A DNA stretch of 46,496 nt. Origin: Christensenellaceae bacterium (GTDB lineage: Bacteria; Bacillota; Clostridia; Christensenellales; Borkfalkiaceae). Location of the stretch: assembly GCA_948890655.1 (NCBI GenBank), contig CAQTYU010000009.1, forward strand, positions 1 to 46,496, given 5' to 3'. A program made the translations under genes and the position numbers. The first letter of the stretch is position 1, and every line of letters begins with the position of its first letter. Shown piece after piece: positions 22,221 to 31,047 of this stretch. Below the pieces are notes generated by a model, which was not told the origin of the DNA, did not search any database, and saw only the letters and a list, made by a program, of their open reading frames with translations.

Positions 22221-22274
22221 AGCGGTGCGTTTTTGTGGATTGGGCGGCACATATGCCGCAGTTTTAAACGTTTT

Positions 22275-23450
22275 ATGCGAAATTTCGTAAACAGACGCGC
22301 CGCGTCGCTTGAGCCGAGCGGCATAAGAAAATTTTTTGATATAGTGCAGAAGATGGAGGACGCGATTTCACTGGGCGTGGGCGAGCCGGATTTTGTTACG
22401 CCGTGGAACGTACGCGACGCGGCTATTCGTTCTTTGAGGCGCGGCTACACGCAGTATACGGGCAACCGCGGACTTTCGGAACTGAGGGAGCTTATTTCGC
22501 GCTATTTGAAGGAGCGGTTTTCGGTTGAGTACCCCGCCGAACGTACAATAGTTACGGTGGGGGCGAGCGAGGCGATTGATTTGGCGCTTCGCGCAACCTG
22601 TGAAGAAGGCGACGAGGTTCTGGTTCCCGACCCTTCCTACGTTTCGTACTCGCCGACGGTGGTTTTGGCGGGCGGAACGCCAGTTGCCGTTAAGTGCGTT
22701 GCCGAAAACGACTTTATTTTGACGCCCGAGGCGTTGGAAAAGGTTATTACGAAAAAGACCAAAATTTTGATTTTGCCGTACCCGAACAACCCGACGGGCG
22801 CAATTATGACAAAGGAGCAGTTGCAAGATATAGCTCCCGTTATTTTAAAGCACGATTTGCTTGTGATAAGCGACGAAATTTATGCCGAGCTGACTTACGG
22901 AGGTAAACATTTTTCGATAGCGGCGTTGCCGCAAATGAGCGAAAGGACGGTATATATAGGGGGGTTTTCGAAGGCTTTTGCTATGACGGGCTGGCGCGTG
23001 GGGTTTGTTTGCGCGCCGAAAGACGTGGACGAGGCGATGTTCAAAATCCACCAATACACTATTTTGTGTGCCCCGCAGACGAGCCAACGTGCAGCAATTT
23101 GCGCGTTGGACGAGGGTTTTGCCGACAATTTTTCAACCGTTGCTGAAATGCGCGGGGAGTATTCCCGCCGCGGCAGGTTTTTGGCGGGTTCCTTAAATAA
23201 TTTGGGGCTTAATTGTTTTTTGCCGAAAGGTGCGTTTTACGTGTTTGCTTCGGTTGAAAAGACGGGACTGGACGGCGGGGAATTTGCGAACAGGTTATTA
23301 ATGGAGCAAAAGGTTGCCGTGGTTCCGGGGAGCGCATTTGGTTCGGCGGGCAAAAATTTTGTGCGGTGTTCCTATGCATCGTCTATGAAACAGCTTGCGG
23401 AGGCGGTTGAAAGAATAGGCGAATTCGTGGCGGCGCACGCCGATAAATAA
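22275..23450 (+). CDS. class I/II aminotransferase (PLP)
   Basis: A 391-aa fold-type I enzyme. It contains ISLGVGEPDF, then YTQYTGNRGLSELR, YPNNPTGAIM (~169-178), VISDEIYAELTYGG, and the PLP Lys in GGFSKAFAMTGWRVGF (K233). It is closest in pattern to PatA/aromatic or alanine-type aminotransferases; the substrate cannot be told from sequence. The ATG at 22275 starts at the conserved MRNFVNRRAASLEPSGIR; an upstream TTG frame looks non-coding. It lies 54 nt after the Lrp gene, with a small hairpin (22244-22259) between. Confidence 0.92.
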   Translation: MRNFVNRRAASLEPSGIRKFFDIVQKMEDAISLGVGEPDFVTPWNVRDAAIRSLRRGYTQYTGNRGLSELRELISRYLKERFSVEYPAERTIVTVGASEAIDLALRATCEEGDEVLVPDPSYVSYSPTVVLAGGTPVAVKCVAENDFILTPEALEKVITKKTKILILPYPNNPTGAIMTKEQLQDIAPVILKHDLLVISDEIYAELTYGGKHFSIAALPQMSERTVYIGGFSKAFAMTGWRVGFVCAPKDVDEAMFKIHQYTILCAPQTSQRAAICALDEGFADNFSTVAEMRGEYSRRGRFLAGSLNNLGLNCFLPKGAFYVFASVEKTGLDGGEFANRLLMEQKVAVVPGSAFGSAGKNFVRCSYASSMKQLAEAVERIGEFVAAHADK

Positions 23451-23479
23451 TTGACAAATTCGGCGCGGGATTATATAAT
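23451..23479 (+). promoter_or_regulatory. consensus promoter of greA
   Basis: TTGACA (23451-23456), exactly 17 nt, TATAAT (23474-23479): a perfect vegetative consensus, placed directly after the preceding stop codon. Confidence 0.88.
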
Positions 23480-23494
23480 AGAAAAAGCGAGTTG

Positions 23495-23522
23495 GTGATT
23501 TTGCGGACGCAAAATCACTTTT
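23495..23522 (+). terminator. leader hairpin of greA, possible attenuator
   Basis: GTGATTTTGCG (23495-23505) pairs with CGCAAAATCAC (23508-23518), followed by TTTT. It lies about 10 nt after the predicted start site and ~60 nt before greA, so a fraction of transcripts may stop here. Confidence 0.55.
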
Positions 23523-23577
23523 ACTTATATTTTTAAGAATTTTATTTGCCGAAGGGCAATATTTTAGGAGATTTTTT

Positions 23578-24048
23578 ATGGCAGAACAACGTATTGTTAT
23601 GACGGAAAAAAATTACGAAAAGCTGAAGCAGGAGCTGGAAACGCTTATTAAAGTAAAGCGTCCTGAAATTATCGAAAGGATTAAGGAAGCGCGCAGTCAC
23701 GGCGACCTTTCGGAAAACGCCGAATACGACGCGGCGCGCGAGGAACAGCGTTCGAACGAAGGCAAAATTGCGGAGCTGGAATATAAAATTAAATACGCGG
23801 ATATCCGCGAAGAGGTTTCTGATACGAGTTACGTACATTTGAACAGCGTTGTAACCGTTTACGACGACGATATGGACGAGGAAGTTACTTATACGATAAC
23901 CTCGGTAACCGAAGCGGACGCAATGAACGATAAAATTTCGGTTGAATCGCCCGTAGGCGCGGCTCTTCTCAGAAAAAAAGTCGGGGATACGGTTAAAATA
24001 GACTGCCCCGACGGTGCATATTCGCTTAAAATAATTGCAATAAAATAA
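23578..24048 (+). CDS. greA: transcription elongation factor GreA
   Basis: A 156-aa protein that enters the RNA polymerase secondary channel and rescues backtracked complexes. The N-terminal coiled coil (MTEKNYEKLKQELETLIKVK) ends in the acidic tip HGDLSENAEYDAAREEQ, which holds the catalytic acids. The C-terminal FKBP-like domain includes VESPVGAALLRKKVGD. The ribosome site TTAGGAG precedes the ATG. It is followed by lysS after 9 nt, the usual greA-lysS operon of Firmicutes. Its leader hairpin may attenuate it. Confidence 0.97.
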   Translation: MAEQRIVMTEKNYEKLKQELETLIKVKRPEIIERIKEARSHGDLSENAEYDAAREEQRSNEGKIAELEYKIKYADIREEVSDTSYVHLNSVVTVYDDDMDEEVTYTITSVTEADAMNDKISVESPVGAALLRKKVGDTVKIDCPDGAYSLKIIAIK

Positions 24049-24057
24049 AGGGGAGCT

Positions 24058-25569
24058 ATGGAAGAGAATAAGGTTCTTACGGCGGAAGAGGAAGAAAGAG
24101 AGCTTGCCGAGCAGGCGCGAATCCGCCGCGAAAAATTGCAGAAACTGACCGGAGAGGGGAACAGCCCTTTTGTTAAGGTAAAGTATAAAGTAACCGCGGC
24201 TTCGGAAAAAATAAAGGCTAACTTTGAAAAGTTTGAAGGAAAAAAAGTTTGCCTTGCGGGGAGACTTATGTCCCGCCGTATTATGGGTAAGGCGTCGTTT
24301 TGCCATATTCAGGACGGTTGTGGGCTGATTCAGCTTTACGTAAAGCGCGACGACGTGGGCGAGGAGGATTACGCTTCCTTTAAAAAGGACTATGATTTAG
24401 GCGATATCGTCGGCGTAAAAGGTTACGTCTTTAAAACACAGACGGGCGAAATTTCTATACATTGTTCGCACGTGGAAATGCTGACGAAGTGTCTTTTGCC
24501 GCTGCCAGAAAAACAGCACGGGTTAAAGGACACGGATATCCGCTACCGCAGAAGGGAGCTTGATTTAATCGTAAATCCCGAAGTTAAAAATACGTTTAAA
24601 AAGCGTTCGCAGATAATTTCGGCGGTAAGGGAATATTTGGACGGCGCAGGATTTTTGGAAGTGGATACTCCCGTTCTGAACACTATTGAAATAGGCGCGT
24701 CCGCCCGCCCCTTTAAAACCAGACACAACGCGCTGGATATCGATATGTATTTGCGCATCGAAACCGAGCTTTACTTAAAGAGGCTTATCGTGGGCGGGTT
24801 CGACCGCGTTTACGAGGTCGGGCGCATTTTCAGAAACGAGGGAATGGATGCTTTCCACAACCCCGAATTCACCACGGTAGAGTGCTATGCTTCTTATCTC
24901 GATTATTTCGATATGATGAATCTGGTCGAGAAAATGTATGCAAAGGTTGCAAAAAAAGTTTGCGGGACAACCGACGTAACCTATCAGGGTACTGAAATTC
25001 ATCTCGGCGGCAAGTGGGAAAGGCTGACGATGAAAGACGCGGTTAAAAAGTACAGCGGCGCGGATTACGCCGACTGGGCTACAGACGAGGACGCGCGTGA
25101 ATGCGCGGCGAAGTTGGGCGTTGAGGTCGAAGAGGGCGAGAGGGCTACTAAAGGACACGTTCTCATTGCGCTGTTCGACGCGTTTGTCGAGGACAAACTT
25201 GTTCAGCCCACGTTTATTTACGATTATCCTGTGGAAAATTCTCCGCTTGCAAAACGCAAGGAGGACGAACCGCTGTTTACTCAGAGGTTTGAATATTTTA
25301 TTTGCGGACACGAGTTCGGCAACGCGTTTTCGGAGTTGAACGACCCCATAGACCAAAGACAGCGATTTGTTAAGCAGGTTGATGAAAAGCGCCGTCAGGA
25401 GCCGAAGTGCAACGCGCAGGTCGACGAGGATTTTGTAACCGCTTTGGAATACGGTTTGCCCCCTACGGGCGGACTGGGTTTCGGCATAGACAGGCTTGTA
25501 ATGCTTTTGACCGACAGCGCGACGATTAGGGACGTGCTCTTATTCCCTACGATGAAACCCAAGAAATAA
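24058..25569 (+). CDS. lysS: lysyl-tRNA synthetase (class II)
   Basis: A 503-aa enzyme charging tRNA-Lys. It has an N-terminal OB-fold anticodon domain (KVCLAGRLMSRRIMGKASFC, then IQLYVKRDDV), motif 1 near VNPEVKNTFKKRSQII, motif 2 FRNEGMDAFHNPEFTTVE, and motif 3 GLGFGIDRLVMLLTDS. Length is normal. The ribosome site AAAGGGGAG lies just before the ATG. It is cotranscribed with greA and is the last gene before a dispersed repeat. Confidence 0.97.
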   Translation: MEENKVLTAEEEERELAEQARIRREKLQKLTGEGNSPFVKVKYKVTAASEKIKANFEKFEGKKVCLAGRLMSRRIMGKASFCHIQDGCGLIQLYVKRDDVGEEDYASFKKDYDLGDIVGVKGYVFKTQTGEISIHCSHVEMLTKCLLPLPEKQHGLKDTDIRYRRRELDLIVNPEVKNTFKKRSQIISAVREYLDGAGFLEVDTPVLNTIEIGASARPFKTRHNALDIDMYLRIETELYLKRLIVGGFDRVYEVGRIFRNEGMDAFHNPEFTTVECYASYLDYFDMMNLVEKMYAKVAKKVCGTTDVTYQGTEIHLGGKWERLTMKDAVKKYSGADYADWATDEDARECAAKLGVEVEEGERATKGHVLIALFDAFVEDKLVQPTFIYDYPVENSPLAKRKEDEPLFTQRFEYFICGHEFGNAFSELNDPIDQRQRFVKQVDEKRRQEPKCNAQVDEDFVTALEYGLPPTGGLGFGIDRLVMLLTDSATIRDVLLFPTMKPKK

Positions 25570-25577
25570 GGGCGCGG

Positions 25578-25700
25578 CTTATAAACTTCGCATAACGTTG
25601 TTGCGCTGTGCGCCGCCTCGGTTACATACTTCCGTGTATGCGCCCTCGGTGGTGCTCGTGCGCCTCGTCTTGCTTGTTTCTCTGCGTTTTAGATGAACTG
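25578..25700. repeat. dispersed intergenic repeat, copy 1
   Basis: It begins ATAAACTTCGCATAAC..GTTGTTGCGCT and ends GTGCGCCTCGTCTTGCTTG then TTTCTCTGCG. It shares both ends and the central CTCGG/CGCCC blocks with the stretches at 30228 and 32784. A second partial end motif (TTGCTTGTATCTCTGAG) recurs at 25730. It does not encode a supported protein. Confidence 0.65.
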
Positions 25701-25786
25701 TACCCGCGGGGAACATCGGCTCCCGCAATTTGCTTGTATCTCTGAGATTTGCGGTTGCGGGCGACGTTTACGCAATTAAATTAAAA

Positions 25787-27130
25787 ATGTACGAATATTT
25801 TATTTACGAACAACTTAAAAAGTACGAGAGAGCAAACAAGAGCTTTCACGTGCCCGGGCATAAGGCGAGGGGGGATTTTAAATTGAAGTTTCCCGTTGCC
25901 GGAATTGACGTGACCGAACTTTCGTATTCCGATAATTTGTTTTGCCCAGCCGGAGTAATTGCGAATGCGCAACGCGACATTGCGCAGATTCTCGGCGCCA
26001 GAAAAAGTTATATAGTAACCGGAGGTTCGTCTTCGGGGGTGCTTACTATGCTTTACGTTGCCTCGAAACGTGGGAACAAGCTGATTGTGCCGCGAAACTC
26101 CCATCAGAGCGTGTGGAATGCTTGTAAGCTGTTCGGCGTAGAGCCGGTGATTGTGCAAGGAGAAGAAAAAGACGGGATAATACTTCCGCCGTCGCCCGAG
26201 CATATTGAAGGGCTTGTTGAAAACGACGTAAATATTGCGGGGATGATTGTCGCCCAGCCGGATTATTATGGAAACGAGGCTCCTTTGAGCGCCTATTATT
26301 CGATATTGCATTCTTATAACAGGTTGCTTATCGTCGACGGCGCGCACGGTTCGCACCTTGCCTTCGAACCGGAAAGAAAGGGATATGCCGGGGTGTACGC
26401 CGACATGTGGGTGGACGGAGTGCATAAATCGCTCCCCGTTTTAACTCAAGGCGCGGTGGTATCCGTTAACAACCAAAATCTTGTTTCCGAAGTGGAAGAG
26501 GCGCTTTGCTGTTTCAGAACTACTTCTCCGAGTTATCCCGTAATGGCTTCGGCGGAATACGGAATTAAATATATTGCAAATAATCCAAGGCTTGTTACGG
26601 AAGCGAAAGCGGCCGTAAAGACGTTTAAAGAAAAAGCGCACGGCTTTACTTTTTATCCGTCGGACGACTGGACGAAACTTATAATCGATTTTAAACCGCT
26701 TGGAATATCTTCGGACGCGGCGGCGGAATTTTTGGAAAAGAGGGGCGTATATGCCGAGCTTTCGGATGGAAGGTATCTTTTGTTTTATCTTTCTCCTATG
26801 ACAAAACCGCGGGATTTAAGCGCCTTGAATCTTGCGCTGAACAGGTTGCGCGAAAATAAGAAGCTTGCGGGGTCGTATAAAGAAAGTTTGCCTTTCCCTA
26901 AAAATGAAAGGACTTACAGTTTTCAGTTTGCGCTAAAACACAAAAGAGAATATGTGCCGCTTAAAGACTCCGAGGGGAGAATGTGTGCGGTGAACGTTGG
27001 AATAACTCCGCCGTGCATACCCGTTGTTGCGGCGGGTGAAATAGTTTCTAAAGAGGCGGTTGCCGTGCTTTCAGGAGGTAAGAGTACTTTCGGAATTGTC
27101 GGCGGAAAGATACCGGTGGTAAAAAAATGA
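25787..27130 (+). CDS. yaaO: Orn/Lys/Arg decarboxylase-family PLP protein (YaaO-like)
   Basis: A 447-aa fold-type I PLP protein. It contains FHVPGHKARGDF (20-31), VTELSYSDNLFCPAG, YIVTGGSSSGVL, IVDGAHGSHL (182-191, PLP Asp and His), and VDGVHKSLPVLTQGA with the Schiff-base Lys at 214. It probably makes a polyamine precursor by decarboxylation; substrate undetermined. The ATG at 25787 is chosen because the 19 codons before it fall in the dispersed repeat and do not fit the family; there is no clear ribosome site. It overlaps tmk by 4 bp (ATGA), as in the B. subtilis yaaO-tmk order. Confidence 0.92.
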   Translation: MYEYFIYEQLKKYERANKSFHVPGHKARGDFKLKFPVAGIDVTELSYSDNLFCPAGVIANAQRDIAQILGARKSYIVTGGSSSGVLTMLYVASKRGNKLIVPRNSHQSVWNACKLFGVEPVIVQGEEKDGIILPPSPEHIEGLVENDVNIAGMIVAQPDYYGNEAPLSAYYSILHSYNRLLIVDGAHGSHLAFEPERKGYAGVYADMWVDGVHKSLPVLTQGAVVSVNNQNLVSEVEEALCCFRTTSPSYPVMASAEYGIKYIANNPRLVTEAKAAVKTFKEKAHGFTFYPSDDWTKLIIDFKPLGISSDAAAEFLEKRGVYAELSDGRYLLFYLSPMTKPRDLSALNLALNRLRENKKLAGSYKESLPFPKNERTYSFQFALKHKREYVPLKDSEGRMCAVNVGITPPCIPVVAAGEIVSKEAVAVLSGGKSTFGIVGGKIPVVKK

Positions 27131-27747
27131 GAGGAAAATTTATTACTTTCGAGGGGTGCGAAGGTTCGGGCAAGAGTACTCAGTTGAAACTGCTTGCGGA
27201 TTATCTTAACGGACTGGGCGTCGATTTTATTATGACGCGCGAGCCCGGCGGCAGTGAGATTTCGGAAGAGATAAGAAAAATAATATTAAATAAAAATTAC
27301 GATAAGATGTGCGACGAGTGCGAAGCGCTTTTATATGCGGCGGCGCGTATACAGCATTTGCGCGAAAAAATTGCGCCCGCACTGGCGCGCGGGACGCTCG
27401 TTATATGCGACAGATATGTGGATTCATCGCTTGCATATCAGGGATATGCCCGCGGATTGGGTGCCGGATATGTTGAAGCTATCAATAGTTTTGCGCTTAA
27501 AGAGTTCTGCCCCGATTTGACGGTTTTTTTGGATATAAGCCCTGCGGCGGCGTTTGAAAGAAAGCACGGAGCGGACACGGACGACAGAATGGAAATGCAG
27601 GGGCTGGACTTTCACGAGGAAGTTTATAAGGGATATGCGCAATTAATGGGTAGATATGCGCGCATCTGTGCGGTGGATTGCAGCGGAAGTAAGTTTGAAA
27701 CCGCTGAAAAGATAAAAAATCTTTTAAAAGAGAAGGGAATAATTTAA
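27127..27747 (+). CDS. tmk: thymidylate kinase
   Basis: A 206-aa kinase converting dTMP to dTDP. P loop GCEGSGKST (10-18), the DR(Y) motif ICDRYVDSSLAYQGYARGLG, EPGGSEISEEIRK near residue 40, and a C-terminal lid with DTDDRMEMQG. Length typical. The start overlaps the yaaO stop by 4 bp, implying coupling; holB follows after 11 nt. Confidence 0.96.
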   Translation: MRGKFITFEGCEGSGKSTQLKLLADYLNGLGVDFIMTREPGGSEISEEIRKIILNKNYDKMCDECEALLYAAARIQHLREKIAPALARGTLVICDRYVDSSLAYQGYARGLGAGYVEAINSFALKEFCPDLTVFLDISPAAAFERKHGADTDDRMEMQGLDFHEEVYKGYAQLMGRYARICAVDCSGSKFETAEKIKNLLKEKGII

Positions 27748-27758
27748 GGCGGCTTTTT

Positions 27759-28673
27759 GTGGAAACACTTTTAAAGAGTACAACCGCATATAAAATTCTT
27801 TACGGCGACAGGGAGTCGGGAAGGCTTTCGCACGCATATATGGTGCACTTTAGCGACGTAAGAAATTTAAAAGACGCTTTAAAGTTGTTTGCGCTGGAGT
27901 TTTTCGGGTGCGATAAAAACTCTTTAACGGGGCGCAGAATTTTAAACGGAAGTTTTTCCGATTGCAAATTTTATCCGCGTGAAGGCGACAAGCTGAACGT
28001 GGACGCCGCGGGTGAAATTGTTGCCGAAAGCGCAATGCGGCCCGGGGAGGGCGGCAAAAAACTGTTTGTTATATGCGGAATAGAAACGGCGTCGCCGCTT
28101 GTGCAGAATAAACTTTTAAAAACTTTGGAAGAACCGCAAAAAGACATACATTTTCTCTTGGGGGCAACAGCGCTGGCTCCCGTGCTTGAAACGGTTAAAT
28201 CGCGCGTGAAGATGCTTGAAATTCCCGCATTTTCCGAAAGGGAAATTTTTGCGGCGTTGGAAAGAAACGGTCAAAACGCGTTGAATGCGGCGGCGGCAAA
28301 AAGTGCGAACGGGATTCTGGGCGCGGCACAGAATATGCTTGAAGGCGGGATATTCGAGGCGGTGTCGTCTGCGGCAAAGGAAATTTGCTTTAATTCAAGG
28401 CTTGGCGATATTGGTACGATTGCCGCCAAGTATGCGGATTTCAAATACAAGGAAGAACTGCTTGCCGAAATGCAGAGAATATATTTTTCGGCGCTTACAG
28501 AGGGCGGTGAGCTTGCTGAAATTATTGCAAAACCCGCGCTGATTTACGCTCTTGAAAAACTGAACGCGGCAAGCGCCGATTTAAAGTTCAACGCTTATTT
28601 TCACGGGCTGTTATACGACTTTATGCTTGAAGTCGCGGAGGAGAATAAAAAATGGCGAAAATTACAGGCATAA
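27759..28673 (+). CDS. holB: DNA polymerase III delta' subunit
   Basis: A 304-aa clamp-loader subunit. The start is GTG at 27759 behind AAGGCGG. It has RLSHAYMVHFSDVRN near 25-40, then IETASPLVQNKLLKTLEEPQ and IHFLLGATALAPVLETVKSR, the AAA+ core typical of delta'. No Walker A (it is the inactive-ATPase type) and no zinc-binding Cys cluster is evident. Sequence conservation is low, so synteny (tmk-holB-ricT) adds weight. The 3' end overlaps ricT by 22 bp. Confidence 0.9.
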   Translation: METLLKSTTAYKILYGDRESGRLSHAYMVHFSDVRNLKDALKLFALEFFGCDKNSLTGRRILNGSFSDCKFYPREGDKLNVDAAGEIVAESAMRPGEGGKKLFVICGIETASPLVQNKLLKTLEEPQKDIHFLLGATALAPVLETVKSRVKMLEIPAFSEREIFAALERNGQNALNAAAAKSANGILGAAQNMLEGGIFEAVSSAAKEICFNSRLGDIGTIAAKYADFKYKEELLAEMQRIYFSALTEGGELAEIIAKPALIYALEKLNAASADLKFNAYFHGLLYDFMLEVAEENKKWRKLQA

Positions 28674-29827
28674 CTTTTAAAGAGGGCGGAAAAGTTTATT
28701 ACTTTTCGGCGTTGAAAGAAAAATGCGAAGTCGGCGCAGGGGTTATAGTTGAAACTTCGCGCGGAATGGAATACGGTATTGTAGTTATTCCGTATGCGGA
28801 GGTTGACGACGGACAGATAGTTTCGCCGTTAAAGCCTATTTTAAGACTTGCCACTGCCAGGGATGAGGAAATTCACCGCAAAAACCTTGAAAGAAAGGAC
28901 GAGGCGTTGCAAATAGTTAAGGAGAAAGTGGAAAAGCTGGGGCTTGAAATGAAACTCATCGACTGTGAGTTTACCTTTGACGGCGCAAAGGCGGTGTTTT
29001 ATTTTTCCGCGCCTGCAAGGGTGGATTTCAGGGAGCTTGTGAAGGAGCTTTCGTCGGTGTTCCGTATGCGCATAGAGATGCGGCAGGTGGGCATCCGCGA
29101 CGAAATAAAAATACTCGGCGGACTTGCGCCGTGCGGCAGGGAGTGTTGCTGTTCGGGGTGTATGCCCGAAATTAAAAAAGTTTCGATTAAAATGGCAAAG
29201 AATCAGGGGCTTTCGTTAAATCCCGGCAAAATTTCGGGACTGTGCGGAAGACTTATGTGCTGTCTTTCGTATGAAAACGATTATTACGCCGAAGCGTTTA
29301 AGCAGATGCCCAAACTGGGTTCCGAAATTACCACGCCTGACGGCAAAGGCACGGTTGTAAACACCAATATGCTTAAAATGGTGGTGCGCGTAAAGATAGA
29401 GGACAAGCAAAAGGACGCGGTTTTATACAAAGATTATCCTCTGTGCGAGTTGAACGGCGGTTGCCCGTGCAGCGCCGAAACCGGCGAAGCCGATGCGGAC
29501 GACGGAGAAGAAGCCGGTGAAACCGTTGCGGAAAGCGCGGGCGAAAAGGTTAATTTAACACAAAAACCCGAAGAAAGGGAGCGCCCTGCCGCAAGGATTA
29601 ATTTTAACGGGCAAAGGCAGAAGAAGAACCGTGAAAACGGAGAAAACCGTGGCAAAAAGAATGCGGGCGGCAACCGTAACCGCGGTCAAAACGGCGGAGA
29701 AAAGCCCAAACAAAAGCCTGAAAACGTTGAAAAACAGCCGCAACCTGCACAGGGAGGCGAAAATGCACCTAAGCAGGGCGGAAAGAATTTCCGCGGGCGC
29801 AGGCGCTTTAATAAAAAACGCGATTGA
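28652..29827 (+). CDS. ricT: RicT/YaaT PSP1-domain protein with long charged tail
   Basis: A 391-aa protein. The PSP1 domain spans ~1-225 with the Fe-S-ligating cysteines LAPCGRECCCSGCMPE (161-170) and SGLCGRLMCCLSYEN (198, 203, 204). RicT works with RicA and RicF to modulate RNase Y and development in B. subtilis. Residues ~275-391 are a low-complexity tail, first acidic, then rich in Asn, Arg, Lys, Gly and Gln and ending NFRGRRRFNKKRD, which suggests RNA contact. The tail is longer than in B. subtilis. A terminator follows. Confidence 0.93.
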   Translation: MAKITGITFKEGGKVYYFSALKEKCEVGAGVIVETSRGMEYGIVVIPYAEVDDGQIVSPLKPILRLATARDEEIHRKNLERKDEALQIVKEKVEKLGLEMKLIDCEFTFDGAKAVFYFSAPARVDFRELVKELSSVFRMRIEMRQVGIRDEIKILGGLAPCGRECCCSGCMPEIKKVSIKMAKNQGLSLNPGKISGLCGRLMCCLSYENDYYAEAFKQMPKLGSEITTPDGKGTVVNTNMLKMVVRVKIEDKQKDAVLYKDYPLCELNGGCPCSAETGEADADDGEEAGETVAESAGEKVNLTQKPEERERPAARINFNGQRQKKNRENGENRGKKNAGGNRNRGQNGGEKPKQKPENVEKQPQPAQGGENAPKQGGKNFRGRRRFNKKRD

Positions 29828-29851
29828 TTGTTTTTAAATTTATAAAGGAAA

Positions 29852-29888
29852 AACGACTGTCCTGAGATTTGACGGACGGTTGTTTTTT
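29852..29888 (+). terminator. terminator after ricT
   Basis: Stem CGACTGTCC (29854-29862) with GGACGGTTG (29874-29882), two G-U pairs, an 11-nt loop and a run of six Ts. Confidence 0.7.
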
Positions 29889-29940
29889 GGCTGGCGCAGA
29901 TTTTTTAAAAGCCGAAAAACGTAAAAATTTTTAAAAACTC

Positions 29941-29969
29941 TTTACAGCGCAAATTTTGTGTGATATAAT
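29941..29969 (+). promoter_or_regulatory. ferredoxin promoter
   Basis: TTTACA (29941-29946), spacer 17, TATAAT (29964-29969). About 30 nt later comes TTGGAGG and the ATG at 29999. Confidence 0.82.
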
Positions 29970-29998
29970 TTTTACGTATTAATTAATTGGAGGAAAAT

Positions 29999-30172
29999 AT
30001 GGCACACTATATATCCGACGAATGCGTAAGCTGCGGCGCGTGCTCCGGCACTTGCCCCGTTGAAGCTATTTCCGAGGGCGCAGACAAATACGTTGTAGAC
30101 CCCGACGTTTGCATCGACTGCGGCGCGTGCGAGGACGTTTGCCCCACCGGAGCAATTCACCCCGCGGAGTAA
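29999..30172 (+). CDS. 2[4Fe-4S] ferredoxin
   Basis: A 57-aa clostridial-type ferredoxin with two CxxCxxCxxxC(P) motifs, CVSCGACSGTCPVEAI and CIDCGACEDVCPTGAI, each binding a [4Fe-4S] cluster. It is a low-potential electron carrier expected in a strict anaerobe. The start is ATG at 29999 with TTGGAGG 5 nt upstream; an upstream in-frame TTG overlaps that site and is rejected. It has its own promoter and terminator, so it is an independent unit inserted in the ricT-trmN6 interval. Confidence 0.96.
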   Translation: MAHYISDECVSCGACSGTCPVEAISEGADKYVVDPDVCIDCGACEDVCPTGAIHPAE

Positions 30173-30186
30173 TTTAAACAAAAAAT

Positions 30187-30221
30187 CAAAGAGCGGGCGG
30201 AGAACATCCTCCCGCTCTTTG
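30187..30221 (+). terminator. terminator after ferredoxin
   Basis: Perfect 11-bp stem CAAAGAGCGGG / CCCGCTCTTTG with a 13-nt loop. The T run is weak (TGTTATG). Confidence 0.65.
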
Positions 30222-30227
30222 TGTTAT

Positions 30228-30351
30228 GCAACTTAGTATATTTTGCGCTAACGGCGCCGGTTCCCGACTTGTTCGGTATTTGCGTCTGTGTATACGCCCG
30301 CAAACGCGCGCGTCCGGTTTGCTTGTTTTCTGCATTTTTGATATAGTAAAA
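30228..30351. repeat. dispersed intergenic repeat, copy 2
   Basis: It starts ATGCAACTTAGTATATTTTG, has TGTATACGCCCGC in the middle (copy 1: TGTATGCGCCCTC) and ends GCTTGTTTTCTGCATTTTTG. The right end also reads as a possible promoter for trmN6: TTGTTT, spacer 18, TAAAAT (30346-30351). Confidence 0.55.
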
Positions 30352-30383
30352 TGGAAGCGTTTGTATTGCAATAGGTTTTAAAT

Positions 30384-31046
30384 ATGTTAAACGACGGAGA
30401 GGTACTCGAAGAGTTTTTCGGGGACAAAAAAATAATTCAGAACGTTAATTTATACCGTTTTACTTCGGACAGCATACTTTTATCAAAGTTTGCCAGGGCT
30501 AAGTTCAGGGACGACGTTGCCGACTTCTGTTCGGGGAGCGGCGTTGTCGGCTTTCATTTTCTGTGTATTAACCCGCAGATTAATTCGCTTACGTTATTCG
30601 AAATGCAACAAAAACTTGCGGATATGTCCCGCCGAACCGCAGAAATGAATAATTTTAACTGCCAAATAAACTGTTGCAAATTACAGGAAATAGGCAGGGA
30701 GTACGACGACGGGTTTTCGCTTATTTTATGCAATCCGCCTTACGAAAAAGGGGGCTTTGAAAACGCGAGTTTTGAAAAGGCGGTGTGCCGCAAAGAGATA
30801 ACTTTGACATTAAAAGAAATTGCCGCGGTTGCGTTTAAAAAACTAAAATTCGGCGGGCGGCTGGCAATTTTAAACCGCGCGGATAGGGCGGCGGAATTGA
30901 TTTATACATTAAAGGAGCACGGTCTGGAAGTAAAACGACTGCAATTTGTAAGCGGAACCGACGGCGCAAAACCTTACGTTGTAATGGCGGAGGCGGTTAA
31001 AGGCGGTAAAGCCGGAGTGGAAATTCTGCCTGCGATAGTGAACTGA
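30384..31046 (+). CDS. tRNA1(Val) A37-N6-methyltransferase-like protein (TrmN6/YabB)
   Basis: A 220-aa Rossmann methyltransferase. It has the opening FRFTSDSILLSKFA-type segment (YRFTSDSILLSKFARAK), SAM motif I DFCSGSGVVG (47-56), and the catalytic LCNPPYEKGG (115-124) typical of amino-group N6-adenine methyltransferases. In B. subtilis the homologue yabB lies between yaaT and yabC, as here (ricT ... rsmI). tRNA specificity is inferred from the family. No good ribosome site. It is followed after 1 nt by an ABC exporter gene. Confidence 0.88.
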   Translation: MLNDGEVLEEFFGDKKIIQNVNLYRFTSDSILLSKFARAKFRDDVADFCSGSGVVGFHFLCINPQINSLTLFEMQQKLADMSRRTAEMNNFNCQINCCKLQEIGREYDDGFSLILCNPPYEKGGFENASFEKAVCRKEITLTLKEIAAVAFKKLKFGGRLAILNRADRAAELIYTLKEHGLEVKRLQFVSGTDGAKPYVVMAEAVKGGKAGVEILPAIVN

Positions 31047-31047
31047 A

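Noticed and set aside
22244..22259. Terminator between the lrp-type gene and the aminotransferase
   Set aside because: The 6-bp hairpin has no U tract; the two genes are more likely one transcript.
25730..25786. 19-residue N-terminal extension of the YaaO-like protein
   Set aside because: It lies in the tail of the dispersed repeat, and the conserved protein begins at MYEYFIYEQL.
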